Assembly (NCBI RefSeq): GCF_001274945.1
Contig: NZ_LILB01000008.1
Location: 327,357 to 391,356, forward strand
Direction: 5' to 3'
DNA: 64,000 bases
Origin: Viridibacillus arvi
Lineage (GTDB): Bacteria; Bacillota; Bacilli; Bacillales_A; Planococcaceae
Position numbers and translations under genes: made by a program. How positions within the stretch are numbered: the stretch's first letter is position 1; each line of letters begins with the position of its first letter. Shown piece by piece: positions 59,721 through 64,000 of the stretch. The notes under the pieces were generated by a model. It did no database searches, was not told where the DNA came from, and saw nothing but the letters and a program-made list of their open reading frames with translations.

Positions 59721-60842
59721 CTATTCCGACCAAATGTGGGAATCATTAATTTCTGTTAACTTTTTTTCAATGTCGTTTGTCATGATTGTAACGTGGCCCA
59801 TTTTACGATTATGTTTTGCTTCGTGCTTACCATATAAATGAATAGACCAGTCAGAGTATTTTGAAATAGAATTACTCAGTGGTACGACATGTTGTCCAAG
59901 GACATTAACCATAATCGAAGGTGACCATAATTGTGGTTCACGTAATGGCCAACCACATACAGCACGAATATGCTGATGGAATTGCGAAATGTTGCAGGCC
60001 TCAATCGAATAGTGTCCTGAGTTGTGTGGACGTGGTGCTAACTCATTAATAATAACTTGTCCATTCTCTAAAACAAAGAGTTCTACAGCTAGTGTACCCA
60101 CTAATTTGAGATGATTCGCAATTTTTTCTGCTTCTTCAGTAGCTCGTATAGCAGTTTCTTCTGTAATACGTGCCGGTACAATCGTTTCGTGTAAAATGTG
60201 ATTCACATGAATATTTTCTCCAATAGGAAGGCAATACGTTTCTCCTTGAACATTACGTTGTACGATGACAGAAATTTCTTTCTCGAATGGTACGAATGCT
60301 TCAGCTACACAAGCAGAATATTCAAATAAAGATTTCGCTAAAGGCAGATCATTTTCCGATTTTAGTGTCTGTTGGCCTTTCCCATCATAACCACCTCTTG
60401 CAGTTTTTACGACGCAAGGATAACCAACAATTTCGATTTTACTCTGAAGCTCCTCGAAGCTTTCAGCATTTATGTATGTTGCGACTGGACACCCAGCCTC
60501 ATTTATTGCAGCTTTTTCAAGAATACGGTTCTGGGTAATACGTACAAGTTCAGCACCTTGAGGTACATAAGCAATTTCAGATAATCTTTTCAAACCTGCA
60601 TAATCAATGTTTTCAAATTCGAACGTAATAACGTCACTTACTTCTGCAAGCTCTTCTAATGCCGCTTCGTCGTTATATGGGGCAACGATACGAATATCTG
60701 CAACTTGACCGCATGGTGAATCCATTGTTGGCTCAAGAACAGCGATTTTAAAACCAGCTTCCTTTGCTGCCATTGCCATCATACGACCAAGTTGACCGCC
60801 ACCGATTATACCAATAGTTTGACCAGGATAAATTTTCGTCAC
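59721..60842 (-). CDS. purK: N5-carboxyaminoimidazole ribonucleotide synthase
   Basis: A 373-residue ATP-grasp enzyme: [37 protein letters not shown], and [18 protein letters not shown]. It carboxylates AIR to N5-CAIR with bicarbonate and ATP. Its start overlaps the purE end by 4 bases. Confidence 0.95.
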   Translation of the reverse strand: MTKIYPGQTIGIIGGGQLGRMMAMAAKEAGFKIAVLEPTMDSPCGQVADIRIVAPYNDEAALEELAEVSDVITFEFENIDYAGLKRLSEIAYVPQGAELVRITQNRILEKAAINEAGCPVATYINAESFEELQSKIEIVGYPCVVKTARGGYDGKGQQTLKSENDLPLAKSLFEYSACVAEAFVPFEKEISVIVQRNVQGETYCLPIGENIHVNHILHETIVPARITEETAIRATEEAEKIANHLKLVGTLAVELFVLENGQVIINELAPRPHNSGHYSIEACNISQFHQHIRAVCGWPLREPQLWSPSIMVNVLGQHVVPLSNSISKYSDWSIHLYGKHEAKHNRKMGHVTIMTNDIEKKLTEINDSHIWSE

Positions 60843-61327
60843 TCTAACTCACCTGAACTTTCTAGAGCTTTCATTTTCATTGCTTGGCGTCGTGCTTCTA
60901 TTTTTTCTGTAATTTCAGAATCTGTTGTAGATAGAATTTGTGCTGCTAGTAATCCTGCGTTTGTCGCACCAGCTTTACCAATAGCTACAGTCGCTACAGG
61001 AACACCACCAGGCATTTGCACGATAGATAATAAAGAATCAAGCCCATTTAATGCTTTTGATTGAACAGGAACACCAATGACCGGTAGAGTTGTTTTTGCA
61101 GCTACCATACCTGGTAAATGCGCTGCACCACCTGCTCCAGCAATAATGACATGAAGGCCTCTTGTGCGAGCTTCCTGTGCATATTCAAACATCAAATCTG
61201 GTGTTCTATGTGCAGAAACCACTTTTTTTTCATATGGAATCTGTAATTCATCTAATACATCACACGCATGTTTCATTGTTTCCCAATCACTTGAACTTCC
61301 CATGATCACGCCAATTTTTGAACTCAT
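60839..61327 (-). CDS. purE: N5-CAIR mutase
   Basis: A 162-residue class I Pur[33 protein letters not shown], and [26 protein letters not shown]. It moves the carboxyl group of N5-CAIR to give CAIR. The ATG at 61327 has AAAGGAGCGG upstream; the longer frame to 61375 enters the riboswitch terminator region. First gene of the operon. Confidence 0.95.
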   Translation of the reverse strand: MSSKIGVIMGSSSDWETMKHACDVLDELQIPYEKKVVSAHRTPDLMFEYAQEARTRGLHVIIAGAGGAAHLPGMVAAKTTLPVIGVPVQSKALNGLDSLLSIVQMPGGVPVATVAIGKAGATNAGLLAAQILSTTDSEITEKIEARRQAMKMKALESSGELE

Positions 61328-61353
61328 ACATTCCGCTCCTTTAAACAAATAAA

Positions 61354-61408
61354 AGTCCCCAAATAAATACTTCACACAACCATGCGTGAAAGCAATTTAC
61401 TTGAGGAC
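61354..61408 (-). terminator. Riboswitch-controlled terminator of pur leader
   Basis: On the minus strand GTCCTCAAGTAAAT pairs with ATTTATTTGGGGAC, with an inner TTCACGC / GTGTGAA-type stem, and is followed by TTTTATTTG. It ends just before the purE ribosome binding site, the position used for guanine-dependent termination. Confidence 0.85.
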
Positions 61409-61487
61409 ATAACAAAAGAGTTTGGCTTAGAAACATTAGCTGTACGCAATTGTGTCACACCTTTCACTCTCATTCCAAAAGTTGCTT

Positions 61488-61556
61488 TCCCGCATAGTCC
61501 GACATTTACGGTGTCGGGTAGAGACACTAAGGCCAATTCCTTAGCATATATGGGGA
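61488..61556 (-). promoter_or_regulatory. Purine (guanine-type) riboswitch
   Basis: The minus strand reads CCCCATATATGCTAAGGAAT, then TGGCCTTAG, TGTCTCTACCCGACACCG, TAAATGTCGGACTATGCGGG. This matches the purine aptamer: P2 stem CTAAGG / CCTTAG, P3 stem CCGACA / TGTCGG, loops and the core TCTACC...GACTATG. The C in GACTAT corresponds to the specificity base of guanine/hypoxanthine riboswitches. Ligand binding should favour the downstream terminator and lower purE-D expression. Confidence 0.95.
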
Positions 61557-61576
61557 TTCGATGTTTTCCTTCTCAC

Positions 61577-61605
61577 ATTTTAACAATTGAACGAGTACAA
61601 GTCAA
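61577..61605 (-). promoter_or_regulatory. Sigma-A promoter of pur operon
   Basis: On the minus strand TTGACT (61605-61600) and TAAAAT (61582-61577) are separated by exactly 17 bases. Transcription should begin about 7 bases further on, just ahead of the riboswitch aptamer. Confidence 0.8.
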
Positions 61606-61610
61606 CGTAA

Positions 61611-61653
61611 AAATACGAACGATAAATTTTAGTCATTAAGTATTGTTCGTATT
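61611..61653. promoter_or_regulatory. Paired PurBoxes (PurR operator)
   Basis: CGAACGAT (61616-61623) and ATTGTTCG (61642-61649) are inverted copies of the PurBox core, flanked by A/T-rich bases and separated by 18 bases. They sit just upstream of the -35 element, as in Bacillus pur operons, where PurR represses when PRPP is low. Confidence 0.82.
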
Positions 61654-61669
61654 TCGATTCATTTTCTAG

Positions 61670-61858
61670 TTAATCTTCACATAACATACCTTTAAATCGT
61701 ATTATTTGACGAACTGGAACAGGATTTCCTTCTTTCATTTCAAAAAGAGGTTCCTCCTTTCGTGAAATCGGCATATAACCAGCCTCTTTCATGCGCTGCA
61801 AACACGCATCAATCGTTTCGTTTTCTTCCACCTCGAACCATACTTGCTTTTTACTCAT
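61670..61858 (-). CDS. yebG: NETI motif-containing protein YebG
   Basis: A 62-residue protein with the eponymous NETI sequence (VEENETIDACLQRMKEAGYMPISRKEEP). B. subtilis yebG occupies the same place upstream of purE. The ATG is preceded by AAGGAAGTG. The function is unknown. Its 3' end abuts the PurBoxes of the pur operon. Confidence 0.88.
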   Translation of the reverse strand: MSKKQVWFEVEENETIDACLQRMKEAGYMPISRKEEPLFEMKEGNPVPVRQIIRFKGMLCED

Positions 61859-61961
61859 ACTTTCACTTCCTTAAATAACATTATCCTTATTATAGCTTGC
61901 TTTCTTCATTTCTTACTCGAAATCTTTAAGAATTTATGATATCTTTTCTATTTAAATCAAT

Positions 61962-62014
61962 GAAAAAGGGACGTCCTACAAAAGTCGTTTTATCGACTCT
62001 TTGGACAACCCTTT
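61962..62014 (-). terminator. Terminator after malic enzyme gene
   Basis: On the minus strand AAAGGG-TTGTCC-AAAGAGTCG pairs with CGACTTTT-GGACG-CCCTTT, followed by TTC. It lies 10 bases past the stop codon. Confidence 0.8.
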
Positions 62015-62023
62015 TACTTAACT

Positions 62024-63223
62024 TTATTTATTTTCGATAGCTACAGGCTTTTTAGCAACGCCAGTCTTGATCGCAGCTTCACTAACAGCCTTCGCAACTA
62101 TAGGTGCAACACGTTCATCTAAAGCATCTGGAATAATCGTACCTTGTGCTAAGTCATTTTCATCAATTAAAGAAGCAATTGCAAAAACAGCAGCCAATTT
62201 CATTTCCTCATTAATCTCTGAAGCATGAACATTCAATGCACCACGGAAAATCCCAGGAAATGCTAACATATTATTTACCTGATTAGGATAATCCGAACGT
62301 CCTGTTGCGAAAATACGCACACCCCATCGCATAGCATTTTCATAAGATACCTCTGGATTTGGATTTGCTAGTGCAAAAATAATAGGATCATGATTCATAC
62401 TCTGTATCATTTCTTCATTCAAAATATTTGCAACAGATACTCCGATAAAAATATCTGCACCAATAAGTGCTTCGCTTAATAATCCTTTTCGTCCTTCGCT
62501 ATTCGTCACTTTAGCAAGTTCATGTTTTACCGAATTCATCCCATTTTCGCGACCTTCATAGATAATACCCGTTGAATCACAGATTATTATATGTTCATAG
62601 CCAATTTGTTTTAATATTTTCAAGATAGCTACACCCGCAGCTCCAGCACCATTTATAACAATACGCACAGTGCTCTTATCCTTATTAATAACCTTCAAGG
62701 CATTGCTTAGACCAGCACCAACTACAATCGCTGTACCATGCTGATCATCATGAAATACAGGTATAGAACATTCTTTACGTAGCTTCTCTTCTATTTCAAA
62801 ACATCTAGGAGCTGCTATATCTTCTAAATTAATGCCTCCAAATGTTGGGCTTATTCCTTTTACAATTCGTACTATTTCATCTACATCTGTAGTATCTAAA
62901 CAAATAGGTACAGCATCGATGTTAGCCATCTTTTTAAAAAGAATTGCCTTACCTTCCATAACAGGTAAGGCAGCTTCAGGACCGATATTACCTAACCCTA
63001 AAACAGCGGTACCATCTGTCACAACAGCCACTAAATTCCCTTTTGCAGTATAATCGTAAACTGCATTTGGATCATTCGCTATCTCCATACAAGGTGCAGC
63101 AACTCCTGGAGAATAAGCTAAGCTTAAATCATCTATAGTATTAATTTCCACTTTGGAAATCACTTCTATCTTACCTCTATTTTTTTTATGCATTGCTAAC
63201 GCATTATTTTTTAATTCACTCAT
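62024..63223 (-). CDS. NAD(P)-dependent malic enzyme, YtsJ-like
   Basis: A 399-residue short-form malic enzyme. It has SLAYSPGVAAPC, VVTDGTAVLGLGNIGPEAALPVMEGKAILFK with the catalytic Lys, FHDDQHGTAIVVGAG (metal-binding), the dinucleotide fold INGAGAAGVAI and ALANPNPEV. It decarboxylates malate to pyruvate. The length is close to B. subtilis YtsJ (about 410) and far shorter than MaeA or MalS. The ATG at 63223 is preferred because GGGGGAAAA precedes it. Upstream lies a 62-bp direct repeat. Confidence 0.92.
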   Translation of the reverse strand: MSELKNNALAMHKKNRGKIEVISKVEINTIDDLSLAYSPGVAAPCMEIANDPNAVYDYTAKGNLVAVVTDGTAVLGLGNIGPEAALPVMEGKAILFKKMANIDAVPICLDTTDVDEIVRIVKGISPTFGGINLEDIAAPRCFEIEEKLRKECSIPVFHDDQHGTAIVVGAGLSNALKVINKDKSTVRIVINGAGAAGVAILKILKQIGYEHIIICDSTGIIYEGRENGMNSVKHELAKVTNSEGRKGLLSEALIGADIFIGVSVANILNEEMIQSMNHDPIIFALANPNPEVSYENAMRWGVRIFATGRSDYPNQVNNMLAFPGIFRGALNVHASEINEEMKLAAVFAIASLIDENDLAQGTIIPDALDERVAPIVAKAVSEAAIKTGVAKKPVAIENK

Positions 63224-63244
63224 GCTTTTCCCCCGATTCATTTT

Positions 63245-63353
63245 TTAACACAAAATAGAAAATATCATACATAACTAAGGATATTTTTCGTTTTTCATTT
63301 TCTATATTAACACAAAACAAAAAAATTCATGCATAACTTAGGTTATTTATAAA
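63245..63353. repeat. Direct repeat, 62-bp period, upstream of malic enzyme
   Basis: TTAACACAAAA occurs at 63245 and 63307, and CATACATAACTAAGG (63266) / CATGCATAACTTAGG (63328) at the same 62-bp offset, so two imperfect copies lie head to tail. The second contains the dyad ATAAC-N4-GTTAT. They could be twin regulator sites for the malic enzyme gene. Confidence 0.65.
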
Positions 63354-63674
63354 TTTCTATTTAAACGTTATAAGAATATATGATAATTCATTCTGAAAAT
63401 TCCGTCAATTTATTATGTATTTTTCCTAATGACTATTTATTAATGTACTAATGTGGAAATTATTTAAGTAAAATATCACGAATAATTGTCGCTACTTGAT
63501 TATTAAACGCTGAACATTATCAACTAACTACCTAAAGAATACATATTTAACACCAATATATTAGATTATATATAACTATTATTTATAAAATTGTAATAAA
63601 TAATAATCAACCTGTTGAACAAGTGATTTTGGTTTCTCTATCTTTGCTTACAAACATCTAAAGGATCGTCTCAA

Positions 63675-63824
63675 TTAACAGTAAACTATTTTTTCATAAT
63701 CTGTTTTATTGATAGCTGCATTCTTATTGGGCTTACTCTCTCGCAAGCAATCTATCATTTCTTGATTTCTTATATACTTTGCAGTTGTTTTTTCATACAA
63801 TCCAACGGCACCGGCATATATCCT
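63675..63824 (-). pseudogene. C-terminal gene remnant
   Basis: The minus strand holds a 49-codon open frame without a plausible start, reading AGAVGLYEKTTAKYIRNQEM then IDCLRESKPNKNAAINKTDY and EKIVYC before a stop. The composition is protein-like, and the frame ends in a normal stop, as for the tail of a lost gene. I do not recognise the family. The rest of the 63354-63884 gap shows nothing else. Confidence 0.4.
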
Positions 63825-63884
63825 TTAAAATTTTATATGTTCTATTTTTAATCAGTTATAGCCTTTGGTTTTAAAAGAATAAAT

Positions 63885-63918
63885 AAAAAAGACACAACCG
63901 ATAAAATCAGTTGTGCCT
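63885..63918 (-). terminator. Terminator of rRNA operon
   Basis: GACACAAC (63891-63898) pairs with GTTGTGCC (63910-63917), with one G-U pair, and six A residues on the left give the T-run on the minus strand. It lies about 10 bases beyond the end of the 5S rRNA. Confidence 0.88.
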
Positions 63919-63925
63919 TAGTATG

Positions 63926-64000
63926 CCTAGCAACGTCCTACTCTCACAGGGGGAGACCCCCAACTACCATCGGCGCTAAAGAGCTTAACTTCCGTGTTCG
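63926..64000 (-). rRNA. rrf: 5S ribosomal RNA, 3' part
   Basis: The minus strand begins CGAACACGGAAGTTAAGC at the window edge and continues GCGCCGATGGTAGTTGGGGG and CCCCCTGTGAGAGTAGGACG. These are highly conserved 5S rRNA segments of Bacillales. About 75 bases of the roughly 115-base gene are inside; the 5' part lies beyond the window. It marks the end of an rRNA operon. Confidence 0.95.

Overview
This is a low-GC chromosomal window from a spore-forming Firmicute (Bacillales). The gene content and order resemble Planococcaceae/Caryophanaceae such as Lysinibacillus or Solibacillus; that family placement is an inference. Spore formation is supported by an alpha/beta-type SASP, the SpoVR-YhbH-PrkA cluster and YkuS. 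The long block from purE to rlmCD follows the Bacillus subtilis order yebG-purEKBCSQLFMNHD-yerA-yerB-yerC-pcrB-pcrA-ligA-camS-gatCAB-dgkB-rlmCD (order recalled from B. subtilis). Nearly all genes lie on the minus strand, and the window ends in the 3' part of a minus-strand 5S rRNA gene.

Layout. 1-10.4 kb: a small Hol-Tox-like peptide gene, two lipoproteins, a PLP aminotransferase, a 42-bp tandem repeat, an orphan radical SAM/SPASM protein, a large secreted subtilase and a YetF-type membrane protein. 10.5-16.7 kb: yunC, then the sporulation set spoVR-yhbH-prkA, with the L,D-transpeptidase ykuD divergent to prkA. 16.7-27.3 kb: two MetE-like methyltransferases (one behind a SAM-I riboswitch), ykuS, yabR, a DJ-1/PfpI protein, an SASP, a DUF1456 protein and three MFS transporters. 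One of these transporters sits behind a PyrR-type attenuator. 27.5-48.4 kb: rlmCD, cydABS with an extra 31-residue membrane peptide, dgkB, a thioredoxin-like protein, an acetamidase/formamidase, gatCAB, camS, ligA, pcrA, pcrB, yerC, yerB, yerA and a divergent Asn-rich protein. 48.5-61.9 kb: the complete 12-gene pur operon, preceded by paired PurBoxes, a promoter and a guanine-type riboswitch, then yebG. 62-64 kb: a malic enzyme, a gene remnant and the end of an rRNA operon.

How it works together. The pur operon makes IMP from PRPP and carries two stacked purine controls: PurR at initiation and a riboswitch at elongation. The gatCAB, ligA, pcrA, camS and yer genes are core maintenance genes. 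The cyd genes provide a bd-type terminal oxidase. The sporulation cluster joins a protein kinase (PrkA) with YhbH and SpoVR.

No phage, insertion sequence, CRISPR array or recognisable novel defence system is visible. The most informative unexpected signals are: (i) a PyrR-binding attenuator in front of an uncharacterised MFS transporter, which predicts a pyrimidine-related substrate; (ii) prkA and ykuD, both with ATA where their families start with ATG and both with strong, well-spaced Shine-Dalgarno sequences; (iii) a tiny membrane protein gene at the head of the cyd operon; and (iv) a 42-bp (2 x 21) tandem repeat next to an orphan radical SAM gene.
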